A stretch of 64,000 nucleotides of DNA from Pseudoflavonifractor sp. An85 (GTDB taxonomy: Bacteria > Bacillota > Clostridia > Oscillospirales > Oscillospiraceae), in the NCBI RefSeq assembly GCF_002161235.1, contig NZ_NFHE01000002.1, forward strand, positions 124,001-188,000, in the 5' to 3' direction. The translations under genes and the position numbers were made by a program. Shown here piece after piece: positions 17,196 through 25,473 of this stretch (positions are counted from its first letter, which is position 1; every line of letters starts with the position of its first letter). Below the pieces are notes generated by a model. That model was not told the DNA's origin and searched no databases. It saw only the letters and a program-made list of their open reading frames with translations.

Positions 17196-19025
17196 ATGTG
17201 TGGAATTGTAGGGTATGTGGGAGCGGAACAGGCCGCACCCATCTTGCTGGATGGTCTGTCCCGTCTGGAGTATCGGGGCTATGACTCCGCCGGTGTGGCC
17301 ATCTACAGCCAGGGAAAGGTGCGGGTGGCCAAAGCCAAGGGGCGTTTGCAGGTGCTCTCCGATATGATCCAGGGGGGACGGGCGATCCAGGGCACCATCG
17401 GCATCGGCCACACGCGCTGGGCCACCCACGGCGCACCCTCGGATGTCAACTCCCATCCCCATGTCAGCCACAGCGGGAACATCGCCGTGGTGCACAACGG
17501 CATCATTGAAAACTATGCCGAGCTGAAAAGCTTCCTCCAGAGCAAAGGAGTACCTTTTGTCTCCGAGACGGACAGCGAAGTGGTGGCCCAGCTGGTGGAG
17601 TACTTCTACCAGGGGGACTTGTTGGAGGCGGTGGGGCGGGTGCTCCACCGGATTCAGGGAGCCTATGCGCTGGGCATTTTGTGCTGTGACCAGCCCGACC
17701 AGCTCATTGCCGTGCGCAAGGACAGCCCATTGATTTTGGGTCTGGCCGAGGGGGCCAACTTCCTGGCCTCGGATGTCACCGCCATTTTGCGCCACACCCG
17801 GGACGTCATCTATATGGAGGATGGAGAAGTGGCGGTGCTCACCAGCCAGGGGGTGCAGTGTTACAACAGCCTGCTCCAGCCCATTACCAAAGAGGTCTCC
17901 CAGGTGGACTGGGAGGTGGACGCGGCGGAAAAGGGCGGCTACGAGCACTTTATGTTCAAGGAGATCATGGAGCAGCCCCAGGCCTTGCGCCGGGCGGTGT
18001 TCCCCCGCATCCAAGACGGAGAGGTGTATCTGGAGGACTTTGCACTTACCGATGAGGACATCCGAGGGCTGAGCAAGGTGTACGTCGTGGCCTGCGGTTC
18101 TTCCTACCATGTGGGCATGGTGGGCAAGTACCACCTGGAACGGCTGCTGCGCAAACCGGTGGAGGTGGCCCTGGCCTCGGAGTTTCGGTATATGGAGCCC
18201 ATTGTGGATGAACATACCCTGGTGATTGTCATCAGCCAGTCGGGGGAGACCTTGGATACCATGGCTGCTCTGCGGGAGGCCAAGCGACTGGGGGCCAAAG
18301 TGCTGGCCATTGTCAATGTGGTGGGCTCCTCCATCGCCCGGGAGGCAGACGAGGTGCTCTACACCTGGGCAGGGCCAGAAATCGCCGTGGCTACCACCAA
18401 GGCCTACACCACCCAGCTGGCGGTATTGAACCTGCTGGGGCTGTACATGGCCCGACGGCTGGGCACGGTGGCGGACGAGGAGTATACCCAGGTGTTGGAG
18501 CAGATGCTGCTGCTGCCCGCCCAGATGGAGGAGGTGCTGGAAAAACAGAGCCAGATTCAGTATTTGGCCTCTCAGTACTTCAACCACGAGTCTATTTTCT
18601 TCATGGGACGTAACGTGGACTACACCCTGGGGCTGGAGGGGTCGCTGAAGCTTAAGGAGATCTCCTACATCCACTCCGAGGCCTACGCCGCCGGGGAGCT
18701 GAAACACGGCACCATCTCCCTCATTGAAGACGGCACCCTGGTGGTGGCGGTGGGCACCTATGGGCCGCTGTTTGACAAGGCTTTGAGCAATGTGGTGGAG
18801 GTGAAAAGCCGGGGCGCGTCGGTGCTGGCTCTGACCACCCAGAGCCAGGGAGAGCGGATGGCAGAAGTGGCCAACGACTTGGTCACCATCCCCGACACTC
18901 ATCCGCTGCTGTTGCCCTCCCTGGGCGTGGTGCCCTTGCAGCTGTTTGCCTACTATGTGGCCCTGCACCGGGGGTGTGACATCGACAAGCCGAGGAATCT
19001 GGCCAAATCCGTCACCGTAGAATAA
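17196..19025 (+). CDS. glmS: Glutamine--fructose-6-phosphate aminotransferase (isomerizing)
   Basis: Makes glucosamine-6-phosphate from fructose-6-phosphate and glutamine, the entry to amino-sugar and peptidoglycan synthesis (609 aa, usual length). Met1-Cys2 (MCGIVGYVG) supplies the N-terminal nucleophile of the glutaminase half (to about residue 240). Two SIS sugar-binding domains follow (ACGSSYHVGM, ISQSGETLDTM and KEISYIHSEAYAAGELKHG). The C-terminus ends in KSVTVE as in the family. AAGGAGG precedes the ATG. I saw no glmS ribozyme; the space upstream is too short for one. Confidence 0.98.
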   Translation: MCGIVGYVGAEQAAPILLDGLSRLEYRGYDSAGVAIYSQGKVRVAKAKGRLQVLSDMIQGGRAIQGTIGIGHTRWATHGAPSDVNSHPHVSHSGNIAVVHNGIIENYAELKSFLQSKGVPFVSETDSEVVAQLVEYFYQGDLLEAVGRVLHRIQGAYALGILCCDQPDQLIAVRKDSPLILGLAEGANFLASDVTAILRHTRDVIYMEDGEVAVLTSQGVQCYNSLLQPITKEVSQVDWEVDAAEKGGYEHFMFKEIMEQPQALRRAVFPRIQDGEVYLEDFALTDEDIRGLSKVYVVACGSSYHVGMVGKYHLERLLRKPVEVALASEFRYMEPIVDEHTLVIVISQSGETLDTMAALREAKRLGAKVLAIVNVVGSSIAREADEVLYTWAGPEIAVATTKAYTTQLAVLNLLGLYMARRLGTVADEEYTQVLEQMLLLPAQMEEVLEKQSQIQYLASQYFNHESIFFMGRNVDYTLGLEGSLKLKEISYIHSEAYAAGELKHGTISLIEDGTLVVAVGTYGPLFDKALSNVVEVKSRGASVLALTTQSQGERMAEVANDLVTIPDTHPLLLPSLGVVPLQLFAYYVALHRGCDIDKPRNLAKSVTVE

Positions 19026-19040
19026 GGTTGAAAATTTGTC

Positions 19041-19069
19041 TTGCAATTTTTAGACCAAAGGAGTACACT
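19041..19069 (+). promoter_or_regulatory. Promoter of the folC-folT unit
   Basis: TTGCAA (19041-19046), 17-base spacer and TACACT (19064-19069). It would start transcription just ahead of the riboswitch aptamer at about 19076. Confidence 0.65.
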
Positions 19070-19081
19070 GACAGACAAACA

Positions 19082-19216
19082 GGCAGAGTAGGTGCGCACG
19101 TGTGGTTCTCTCCCTTTTTGGGGGAGACAGTGCCGGCGGGACGGGGAGTTGTCCGCCGGACGAATAGCCAGAGGGAAACCTCGAGGCTTGCAGTGTGCCC
19201 ACCGCATCCCGCTGCC
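19082..19216 (+). promoter_or_regulatory. Tetrahydrofolate (THF) riboswitch aptamer
   Basis: P1 pairs GGCAG (19082-19086) with CTGCC (19212-19216). P2 pairs GGTGCGCAC with GTGTGCCCACC. The inner stem CCGGCGG/CCGCCGG carries the diagnostic GGACGGGGAGTTG...CGGACGAA, and the 3' strand has GCATCCCGCTGCC; these are the conserved pieces of the folate-sensing THF class. Two variable hairpins (CTCTCCC..GGGGGAG and AGCC..GGCT) are inserted. The genes that follow are a folylpolyglutamate synthase and a folate ECF transporter subunit, exactly the expected targets. Identification is from remembered consensus and fold, not from a covariance search. Confidence 0.88.
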
Positions 19217-19235
19217 GCATAGCGGAGTTCTTGTC

Positions 19236-19283
19236 CCTCCTTTGTGCGGCGTTCCCGTTTACGGGCTGCCCGTGCAAAGGAGG
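19236..19283 (+). promoter_or_regulatory. Expression platform hiding the folC ribosome binding site
   Basis: CCTCCTTTG (19236-19244) is exactly complementary to CAAAGGAGG (19275-19283), which contains the folC Shine-Dalgarno sequence. This hairpin would block translation. It sits just after riboswitch P1, so ligand state could decide whether it forms; the direction of control is inferred. Confidence 0.75.
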
Positions 19284-19290
19284 TATTTTT

Positions 19291-20583
19291 ATGGACAAAC
19301 ACCCGCCCCTGCAAGATGGGGCACAGGCCGTGGCCTACATTCACTCGTTTTCCTGGCTGGGCAGCCGCCCAGGGTTGGAGCGTACCCAGGCATTGCTGGC
19401 TGCCATGGGCAATCCGGAGCAGAAGCTGAAGTTTATCCACCTGGTGGGTACCAACGGCAAAGGCTCCACGGCCGCCATGCTGGCCAGCGTGCTTACCTGC
19501 GCTGGCTACACCACGGGATTGTACACCTCTCCCTACATCCACCACTTTGAGGAGCGGATGCAGGTGAATGGGGAGGAGATCCCAGGAGACGAACTGGCTG
19601 CTATCACCAAGTGGGTGGGAGAACTGGCCGACCAGATGGAGGAGCACCCCACCGAGTTTGAGCTGGTGACTTGCGTAGCTCTGGAGTTCTTCCGCCGCCG
19701 GAACTGCGACCTTGTGGTGCTGGAGGCGGGCATGGGAGGGCGGCTGGACTCCACCAACGTCATCCCCGCCCCCGAAGCGGTGGTCATCACCAACATCGGC
19801 CTGGACCACACCGCCCAGTTGGGCAACACCGTGGAGGCTATCGCCGCGGAAAAGGCCGCCGTCATCAAAGACGGCTGTTCCGTCATTCTCTATGAGCAGA
19901 GCCACAGCGTCACCCAGATAGTGGAGCAGGTTTGTCAGGCCCACCATGCCACCCTCACCATCGCCCGGGCAGACCGGGTGGTGCTGGAGGAGGAGTGTCC
20001 GGAGGGGCAGCGGTGGAACTGGAAGGGGGAGAGCCTCTTTGTCCCGCTGCTGGGAGGCAACCAACGCCACAACGGCGCGGTGGTACTCCACACCTTGGAG
20101 GCCATTGCCCACAAGTACCCCGTGTCTCCCCAGGCGCTCCGGGAGGGCTTGGCCCGGGTGCGCTGGCCGGGCCGTTTTGAGGTGCTCCTCCGCCGCCCCT
20201 GGTTTGTGGTGGACGGGGGCCACAACCCCCAGTGCGCCGCCACGGTGGCAGATAATTTAAAACGCTATTTCCCGGGAAAAACTCCGGTGCTCCTGATGGG
20301 GGTACTGGAGGACAAGGATCGGGCGGGTCTGTGCCAGGCGGTGGCCCCTCTGGGCTGTGCCTTTGTCACCATCACGCCCCCCAGTCCCCGGGCGCTGGAC
20401 GCACAAACCCTGGCCCATGAGCTGGCCCAGTACGGAAAGCCCACCTTTGCAGCCTCTTCCATTCCCCAAGGGGTGGAGCGGGCCGTGGAGCTGGCAGGAG
20501 AGGACGGGGTGGTGTGCGCCCTGGGCTCCCTGTATTCGGTGGGCGAGATTCGTGCTCACATTTTGTCGAAAAAGGGAGAGTAA
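19291..20583 (+). CDS. folC: Folylpolyglutamate synthase / dihydrofolate synthase
   Basis: Adds glutamates to folates so that they stay in the cell, and may also make dihydrofolate (430 aa). The Mur-ligase-type P-loop is GTNGKGST; the region SPYIHHFEERMQVNGE is the FolC dihydropteroate-binding loop. GGRLDSTNV and VDGGHNPQC follow in the usual order. The start ATG 19291 lies seven bases after AAAGGAGG; a longer frame would run through the riboswitch. Controlled by the THF riboswitch and coupled to folT two bases after its stop. Confidence 0.95.
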   Translation: MDKHPPLQDGAQAVAYIHSFSWLGSRPGLERTQALLAAMGNPEQKLKFIHLVGTNGKGSTAAMLASVLTCAGYTTGLYTSPYIHHFEERMQVNGEEIPGDELAAITKWVGELADQMEEHPTEFELVTCVALEFFRRRNCDLVVLEAGMGGRLDSTNVIPAPEAVVITNIGLDHTAQLGNTVEAIAAEKAAVIKDGCSVILYEQSHSVTQIVEQVCQAHHATLTIARADRVVLEEECPEGQRWNWKGESLFVPLLGGNQRHNGAVVLHTLEAIAHKYPVSPQALREGLARVRWPGRFEVLLRRPWFVVDGGHNPQCAATVADNLKRYFPGKTPVLLMGVLEDKDRAGLCQAVAPLGCAFVTITPPSPRALDAQTLAHELAQYGKPTFAASSIPQGVERAVELAGEDGVVCALGSLYSVGEIRAHILSKKGE

Positions 20584-20585
20584 CC

Positions 20586-21110
20586 ATGAAACAAAAAATT
20601 TCTGTTTTGATTTTGGCCCAAGTGGCCGTATTGCTGGCCATGGAGGTGGTGTTGTCCCGGTTTTTCTCCATCGCCACGCCGGTGACCAAGTTTAGCTTTG
20701 CTTTTGTGCCGCTGGCCGTGTGCGGCGCTCTGTTTGGCCCGGTGTACGGCGGCATCATGGGAGCGTTGGCGGATCTGCTGGGTGCAATCCTCTTTCCCAT
20801 TGGGCCCTACTTCCCCGGCTACACCTTGAATAATGCCCTTCACGGCGTGGCGTTGGGTGTGGCCCTGAAGGAGGGACGGAGAGCCTGGTGGCAGCTGGCT
20901 TTGGCCTTGATCTTCAACCATGTGGTGGTGGGCATCTTCCTGGCAGCCCTGTGGGGTCATATTTTGACCGGAAACCCCTATTGGGCTGTGGTGGTGGCCC
21001 GTGTTGTTCAGGCTGTGGTGATGGCTCCGGTGCAGTTTATCATCATTCGACTGATGATGCACCCGGTGGAGAAATACTCCGTGTTTGCCCATCGGTACCG
21101 CCTGGTGTAA
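20586..21110 (+). CDS. folT: Folate family ECF transporter S component
   Basis: 174-aa integral membrane protein with about five or six helices. It would capture folates outside the cell and pass them to a shared EcfAA'T energy module encoded elsewhere; none is in this window. The motifs FVPLAVCGALFGPVYGGIMGALADLLG and GPYFPGYTLNNALHG match the FolT group, and the context (THF riboswitch, folC) settles the substrate. GGGAGAG precedes the ATG. Confidence 0.92.
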   Translation: MKQKISVLILAQVAVLLAMEVVLSRFFSIATPVTKFSFAFVPLAVCGALFGPVYGGIMGALADLLGAILFPIGPYFPGYTLNNALHGVALGVALKEGRRAWWQLALALIFNHVVVGIFLAALWGHILTGNPYWAVVVARVVQAVVMAPVQFIIIRLMMHPVEKYSVFAHRYRLV

Positions 21111-21133
21111 GGCTCTATTTCATAATGTATACC

Positions 21134-21173
21134 ATGTCCGCATACCTTCTCCTACGAGGAGGTGTGCGGACAT
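21134..21173 (+). promoter_or_regulatory. Hairpin enclosing the ribosome binding site of the AGCS symporter gene
   Basis: ATGTCCGCATACCT pairs with AGGTGTGCGGACAT over 14 positions (one G-T), and the inside CCT/AGG can pair further. The 3' arm contains the AGGAGGTG ribosome binding site and the first two bases of the start codon, so the folded RNA would be untranslatable. A short T run follows at 21177-21182, so it could also act as a terminator after folT. Confidence 0.7.
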
Positions 21174-22542
21174 GACGTTTTTGGCGCAGTTGGGCGGTCT
21201 GCTCTGGGGTGGCCCGCTGCTGGCAGGTTTTTTGGTGGTGGGACTGTACTACTCCCTGCGTACCGGATTCTTTCAGTTTTTTGGCCTGCCCCTGTGGTGG
21301 AAAACTACGGTGGGCTCCCTCTTGCGCCGTCAGAAGGAGGAGCAAGGGGGGATCACCCAGTTGCAGGCCCTGTCCACCGCTCTGGCAGCCACCATTGGCA
21401 CTGGTTCGGTGGCAGGGGTGGCCGCGGCTATCTTCTTTGGTGGGCCGGGTACCGTGTTTTGGATGTGGGTGTCTGCGCTGCTGGGGATGATGACCGGATG
21501 TGGAGAGAAGATCCTGGCGGTATTGTACCGGGAGAAGGATGGAAAGGGACAGTGGCGGGGCGGACCCATGACCTATATGGAAAAGGGGTTGAAGCTGCGC
21601 TGGTTGGGATTCGTGTACGCCATGCTCTGTGTGGCGGAGACGTTGGTGGGGGGCAACCTGGCCCAAGCCAACTCCATTGCCACCGCCTTGGAGCAGTCCG
21701 CGGGCATTCCTCCTAAGGTGGTGGGGGTGGTGCTGGCGGTGGTGGTGTCGGTGATCTTGCTGGGAGGCATCCGCCGAGTGTCCCGGCTCAGTGAACGGCT
21801 GGTGCCGGTGATGGCGGGGATTTTCCTGGTGGGCGGTCTGGCGGTGATTGGAGCCAATGCCCCCCGCATCCCGGTGGTTCTGGAACAGATCATCACCTAT
21901 GCCTTTTCCCCCAAGGCGGCGGTTGGGGGATACTCCATGGGGCTGGCTCTGCGCTACGGGGTGGCCCGAGGGGTATTCAGCAACGAGGCGGGGGTGGGCA
22001 TGTCCGCCATGGCCCACGCCTGTGCCCAGGTGGATCATCCGGGCCGGCAGGGGATGTGGGGCATCTTCGAGGTGTTCTTTGCCACCCTGGTCATCTGCAC
22101 CGTCACCTCCCTGGTCATTCTCACTTCCGGGGTGTACGATCCTATGTCCGCCCAGGAGATGCTGGCTGCGGGGGAGATTCCCCGGGAAATGCTGGGCAGC
22201 AACCTGGCCGCCGCCGGCTTTGCCACCCTGTGGGGGAAAGCGGGGGAGTGGATGGTGACGGTGTGCCTGACGCTCTTCGCCTTTACCTCTCTGGTGGGGG
22301 CGGGGTATTATGGACAGCGGGGGGTGGAGACCCTTACCCAATCCCGCTTGGTTTTGGCTGTGTATCGCCTGGCCTTTCCCGCGTGCGTGGTGCTGGGGGC
22401 GGTGGGAGACCTGGCGGCGGTGTGGGAACTGGTGGACGTGTGCAACGGGCTGCTGGCCATTCCCAACCTGCTTGCTCTGCTGCTGCTCTCGCCGGTGGCC
22501 CTGCGAGCTTGGCGGGAATGGGTGTCGAAAAAAAGAAAATAA
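21172..22542 (+). CDS. Sodium:alanine (glycine) symporter, AGCS family
   Basis: 456-aa secondary transporter with about ten membrane helices. The AGCS signatures are visible: GLYYSLRTGFFQF near the start, ALAATIGTGSVAGVAAAIFFGGPGTVFWMW, the WRGGPMTYMEKGLK loop, the RGVFSNEAGVGMSAMAHA stretch and the SLVGAGYYGQRG segment near the end. Imports alanine or glycine with sodium; the exact amino acid is not readable. The start ATG 21172 follows AGGAGGTG and lies in the hairpin described at 21134-21173. Confidence 0.93.
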   Translation: MTFLAQLGGLLWGGPLLAGFLVVGLYYSLRTGFFQFFGLPLWWKTTVGSLLRRQKEEQGGITQLQALSTALAATIGTGSVAGVAAAIFFGGPGTVFWMWVSALLGMMTGCGEKILAVLYREKDGKGQWRGGPMTYMEKGLKLRWLGFVYAMLCVAETLVGGNLAQANSIATALEQSAGIPPKVVGVVLAVVVSVILLGGIRRVSRLSERLVPVMAGIFLVGGLAVIGANAPRIPVVLEQIITYAFSPKAAVGGYSMGLALRYGVARGVFSNEAGVGMSAMAHACAQVDHPGRQGMWGIFEVFFATLVICTVTSLVILTSGVYDPMSAQEMLAAGEIPREMLGSNLAAAGFATLWGKAGEWMVTVCLTLFAFTSLVGAGYYGQRGVETLTQSRLVLAVYRLAFPACVVLGAVGDLAAVWELVDVCNGLLAIPNLLALLLLSPVALRAWREWVSKKRK

Positions 22543-22561
22543 AAGAAATGTAAAAAAGGTG

Positions 22562-22589
22562 TTGACATTGGCGGAGAATCTGGTATAAT
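22562..22589 (+). promoter_or_regulatory. Promoter of tRNA-Ser
   Basis: TTGACA (22562-22567), 16-base spacer and TATAAT (22584-22589), perfect hexamers typical of tRNA promoters. Confidence 0.88.
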
Positions 22590-22619
22590 GACCTTCGTTG
22601 ACCCGACAAGAGGCCACAC

Positions 22620-22711
22620 GGAGTGGTATCGAAGAGGTCATAACGAGCACGATTGGAAATCGTGTGACGGTCAAAAGCCGTCCGAGGGTTCGAATCCCTC
22701 CCACTCCGCCA
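22620..22711 (+). tRNA. tRNA-Ser(GGA), CCA encoded
   Basis: Acceptor GGAGTGG pairs with CCACTCC, followed by G and an encoded CCA. The anticodon loop TTGGAAA gives GGA (UCC/UCU codons). The long variable arm (GACGG..CCGTC) is the hallmark of tRNA-Ser, and the T-arm is GAGGGTTCGAATCCCTC. 92 bases including CCA. Confidence 0.97.
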
Positions 22712-22745
22712 AAACCCCGAATGCAATAGCGTTCGGGGTTTTCTT
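22712..22745 (+). terminator. Terminator after tRNA-Ser
   Basis: AAACCCCGAA and TTCGGGGTTT pair around GCAATAGC, followed by TCTTTTTTC. Starts right at the end of the tRNA. Confidence 0.88.
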
Positions 22746-22776
22746 TTTTCTCTTCCATGATACCTTTGAGGTTCCC

Positions 22777-22815
22777 GGCAGCAGCAACAATTTCTTCGTT
22801 GCTGCTGCCTTTTTG
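22777..22815 (+). terminator. Second terminator-like hairpin
   Basis: GGCAGCAGCAACAA and TTGCTGCTGCC-type arms around TTTCTTCG, followed by TTTTT. A second strong stop about 35 bases after the first. No gene lies between them; the rest of the 22.72-23.04 kb gap holds only this and the next promoter. Confidence 0.75.
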
Positions 22816-22973
22816 GTTGCCCCCCAGAGCGGCTTTTGACCGGGAAAATCGTTCTCTGTTTTTTTGTGTGCAAAACGCACAAATACGGGGGAATTCAGGC
22901 AAAATTTAGGTAGCTCGCTTGTATTGGGTTGAAAAGTATCGGGATGTTTGGTCAAAATGACGGAGCCAAAGGG

Positions 22974-23002
22974 TTGCAAAACAGTATAAAATGAGTTACA
23001 AT
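22974..23002 (+). promoter_or_regulatory. Promoter of the SleB-type hydrolase gene
   Basis: TTGCAA (22974-22979), 17-base spacer and TACAAT (22997-23002), 43 bases ahead of the start codon. It looks like a housekeeping promoter rather than a mother-cell or forespore one. Confidence 0.65.
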
Positions 23003-23044
23003 ACGGTTACAATTTGAAAACAAATTGAAACAAGGAGCGATTGA

Positions 23045-23983
23045 ATGAACGTGAAAGTGACCAGCCTGATGCTGGCAACACTCATGGCATGCACATTAAT
23101 CCAGCCCACACAAGCGGTTCAACCCGTGGCTACCCAGACTGTCGTGGAACAGGTTGGCAGCGCGGAAGAACTCAAGCAAGTCATCTCTGCCGAGGCCACC
23201 GCAGCCCGTGAGGCCGCAGAGAATATTCAGCACCCCCAGGGCATCGGCCTGTATCTGGACAGCACTGCGCTGTTGGATGTGGAGCGCGAAATGTACCAGG
23301 GACAGTGCTATGTCAGCGTGGAGGACTTCCTGGCCCAGGCCCAGCCCCAGGCTGTGGTGAGCCAGGTGGAGGGTGGCATCTCCATCTCCGCTTCCACCGG
23401 CACCGAGACTTTGGAGATGAGCGTGTACGATGGCGCCAGCTATGTGGTGGCCAATGACCGCTATCTCTACGTGCCCAACGGCGTGGTGAACCTGGATGGC
23501 GAACTGGCCATTCCCGTAAACACCATGGCCAAGATCCTGAACCTGGAGTTGGTTCGGGATGACCAGACCGGATACATCCGTCTGTACACCCAGGAGGGGC
23601 AGGCTTACCTGACCTGGGGTAGCGCGTACTACAACAGCAATGATTTTTATTGGCTCTCCCGCATCATCTATGCAGAGAGCGGCAACCAGCCTATGGCGGG
23701 AAAGATTGCAGTGGGCAACGTGGTGATGAACCGTGTGGCCAGCTACAAGTTCCCCAACACGGTGAAGGGTGTCATCTTCCAGACCAACCAGTTCAGCCCC
23801 GCTGCCAGCGGTTCCATCTACCGGGACCCCAACTGGGACAGCCAGGTGGCAGCCAAGTTGGTTCTGGACGGAGCGGTTGTGCTGGATAACGCTCTGTTCT
23901 TTAACGTGGCTGGCTTGAACAGCTACGCCTCCCGAAATCGTGCCTATGTGGCCACCATTGGTGCCCACGCCTTTTATGCCTAA
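23045..23983 (+). CDS. Secreted cell wall hydrolase, SleB/CwlJ family
   Basis: 312 aa with a signal peptide (to about residue 24, ..IQPTQA), a middle region that resembles a copper-amine-oxidase-type stalk domain (LYVPNGVVNLDGELAIPVNT) and a C-terminal Hydrolase_2 domain from about residue 200. That domain has the catalytic Glu in RIIYAESGNQP, then VMNRV, FQTNQFSP and the terminal AYVATIGAHAFY. Enzymes of this family cut cortex peptidoglycan at germination or vegetative wall. The promoter looks vegetative, so a wall role outside spores is possible. Confidence 0.88.
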   Translation: MNVKVTSLMLATLMACTLIQPTQAVQPVATQTVVEQVGSAEELKQVISAEATAAREAAENIQHPQGIGLYLDSTALLDVEREMYQGQCYVSVEDFLAQAQPQAVVSQVEGGISISASTGTETLEMSVYDGASYVVANDRYLYVPNGVVNLDGELAIPVNTMAKILNLELVRDDQTGYIRLYTQEGQAYLTWGSAYYNSNDFYWLSRIIYAESGNQPMAGKIAVGNVVMNRVASYKFPNTVKGVIFQTNQFSPAASGSIYRDPNWDSQVAAKLVLDGAVVLDNALFFNVAGLNSYASRNRAYVATIGAHAFYA

Positions 23984-23993
23984 TGAGTGTTGC

Positions 23994-24027
23994 GTGCCCC
24001 CCAAAATTGGGGGGCACAAATTTTTTT
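23994..24027 (+). terminator. Terminator after the SleB-type gene
   Basis: GTGCCCCCCA and TGGGGGGCAC pair around AAAT, then seven T: a textbook intrinsic terminator. Confidence 0.92.
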
Positions 24028-24047
24028 CAAAATCTGAAAAAAGGGGG

Positions 24048-24075
24048 TTGACTTTTTCGGGAAACCTGTTATACT
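24048..24075 (+). promoter_or_regulatory. Promoter of tRNA-Gln
   Basis: TTGACT (24048-24053), 16-base spacer and TATACT (24070-24075), about 40 bases ahead of the tRNA. Confidence 0.8.
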
Positions 24076-24116
24076 AACAAAGGCTCAAGCGAGCAACGCA
24101 AAACAAAACGAAATAT

Positions 24117-24190
24117 AGCGGATTAGTGTAACGGTAGCACACCAGACTCTGACTCTGTTTGTGAGGGTTCGAATCCTTCATCCGCTGCCA
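24117..24190 (+). tRNA. tRNA-Gln(CTG), CCA encoded
   Basis: Acceptor AGCGGAT pairs with ATCCGCT, then G and encoded CCA. The anticodon loop CTCTGAC gives CTG (CAG codons). D-arm GTGT..GCAC and T-arm GAGGGTTCGAATCCTTC with one G-T pair. The first pair of the anticodon stem is C-T, a mismatch; the rest of the fold is normal. 74 bases. Confidence 0.93.
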
Positions 24191-24221
24191 AAGGACATGA
24201 CGAAAGTCATGTCCTTTTTCT
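24191..24221 (+). terminator. Terminator after tRNA-Gln
   Basis: AAAGGACATGAC and GTCATGTCCTTT pair around a GAAA tetraloop, followed by a T run. Confidence 0.93.
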
Positions 24222-24247
24222 TTTTCCGGAAGGTGGAAAGCCGCCTC

Positions 24248-24276
24248 TTGCCTGGAGAAAGGTGAAGTGATATAAT
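24248..24276 (+). promoter_or_regulatory. Promoter of ddl-murF
   Basis: TTGCCT (24248-24253), 17-base spacer and TATAAT (24271-24276). The transcript would have a leader of about 120 bases before ddl. Confidence 0.7.
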
Positions 24277-24402
24277 AATTTGCTAACATGTGTGTTCTCG
24301 GGATAAAATCCGACCCCAGGACATAGCAATGGAGAGAAGTGTGTGGATGTGCTTCAGGCATTTGTATGCTGTGGATGATTCCACCGATAAAGGAGAATGT
24401 TC

Positions 24403-25449
24403 ATGAAGATTGTAGTATTGGCGGGCGGATTGAGCCCGGAACGGAATGTTTCCCTGTCCAGCGGCTGCAAGGTGTGCACCGCTTTGCGCCAGCGGGGACA
24501 CCAGGTGGCCTTTGTGGATATGTTTCTGGGCACCCACGCCCCGGTGGAAACTCTGTTTGACGCCCCTCTGGATGAGGAGCTGACCCGGGTGGGCCGGGTA
24601 GCTCCCGACCTGGAGCAGGTGAAGGCCTCCCGCAAGGATGGGGGTGCCAGCCAGTTTGGCCCCGGCGTGCTGGAGCTGTGCGCCCAGGCAGATGTGGTAT
24701 TCCTGGCCCTCCATGGGGCCTGTGGCGAGGACGGCCGGGTGCAGGCAGCTCTGGATTTGATGGGCATTCCCTACACCGGTTCCAATTACCTGGGTTCTGC
24801 CATCGCCATGGATAAGGACCTGACCAAACGCATTGTGGCCCCCTTGGGTGTGAAGACCCCCCAGTGGGAGCTGGTGGAGTACACCGCCACTGACATCCCC
24901 GGTCTGGTGGAGCGTCTGGAAGTGCCCTGCGTGGTCAAGCCCGTGGACTACGGTTCCTCCATCGGCGTTTCCATCCCCCGCACCAAGGCGGAGTTGGAAG
25001 CGGCTTTGCAGGAAGGCCTGGAGCTGGGTGGCCGCTGTGTCATCGAGCAGTTTGTCTCCGGCCGGGAGATCCAGGTGGGCATTTTGGAGGGGAAGGCCCT
25101 GCCCTCCATTGAGATCATCCCCAAAGAGGGCTTCTATGACTATGAAAACAAGTACCAGCCCGGGGCAGCGGATGAGATTTGCCCCGCCCAGATTCCCCAG
25201 GAGTGGGAGCAGCGGCTGGCTGAGGCCGCTTTGAAGGTGTTCCGCGGCGTGGGCCTGGCGGTGTACTCCCGGGCGGACTTCATTGTCACCCCTGACGGCA
25301 CCCCCTGGTTCTTGGAAATCAACACCCTGCCCGGTATGACCCCCACCAGCCTGCTGCCTCAGGAGGCAGCTGTGGTGGGCATTGACTACGGCAGTTTGTG
25401 TGAGCGCATCATTGCAGCATCCCTGGAAGTCCGCAAGGCGGGACATTGA
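24403..25449 (+). CDS. ddl: D-alanine--D-alanine ligase
   Basis: Joins two D-alanines for the peptidoglycan pentapeptide (348 aa). ATP-grasp enzyme with LALHGACGEDGRVQAALDLMG near residue 105, GSNYLGSAIAMDKD, KPVDYGSSIGVS, the SGREIQVGILEG loop and FLEINTLPGMTPTSLLP near the end, which carries metal ligands. The start ATG 24403 is seven bases after AAAGGAG; the ATG at 24397 is too close to it. The extra segment at residues 45-80 (TLFDAPLDEE..VGRVAPDLEQ) is seen in some Clostridia. murF follows, forming a wall-precursor pair. Confidence 0.95.
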   Translation: MKIVVLAGGLSPERNVSLSSGCKVCTALRQRGHQVAFVDMFLGTHAPVETLFDAPLDEELTRVGRVAPDLEQVKASRKDGGASQFGPGVLELCAQADVVFLALHGACGEDGRVQAALDLMGIPYTGSNYLGSAIAMDKDLTKRIVAPLGVKTPQWELVEYTATDIPGLVERLEVPCVVKPVDYGSSIGVSIPRTKAELEAALQEGLELGGRCVIEQFVSGREIQVGILEGKALPSIEIIPKEGFYDYENKYQPGAADEICPAQIPQEWEQRLAEAALKVFRGVGLAVYSRADFIVTPDGTPWFLEINTLPGMTPTSLLPQEAAVVGIDYGSLCERIIAASLEVRKAGH

Positions 25450-25473
25450 CGGGAGAGCGAAGGAGGCAGCGAG

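Noticed and set aside
17172-19046. Long minus-strand frame opposite glmS
   Set aside because: glmS is certain on the plus strand; the antisense frame is a codon-bias shadow.
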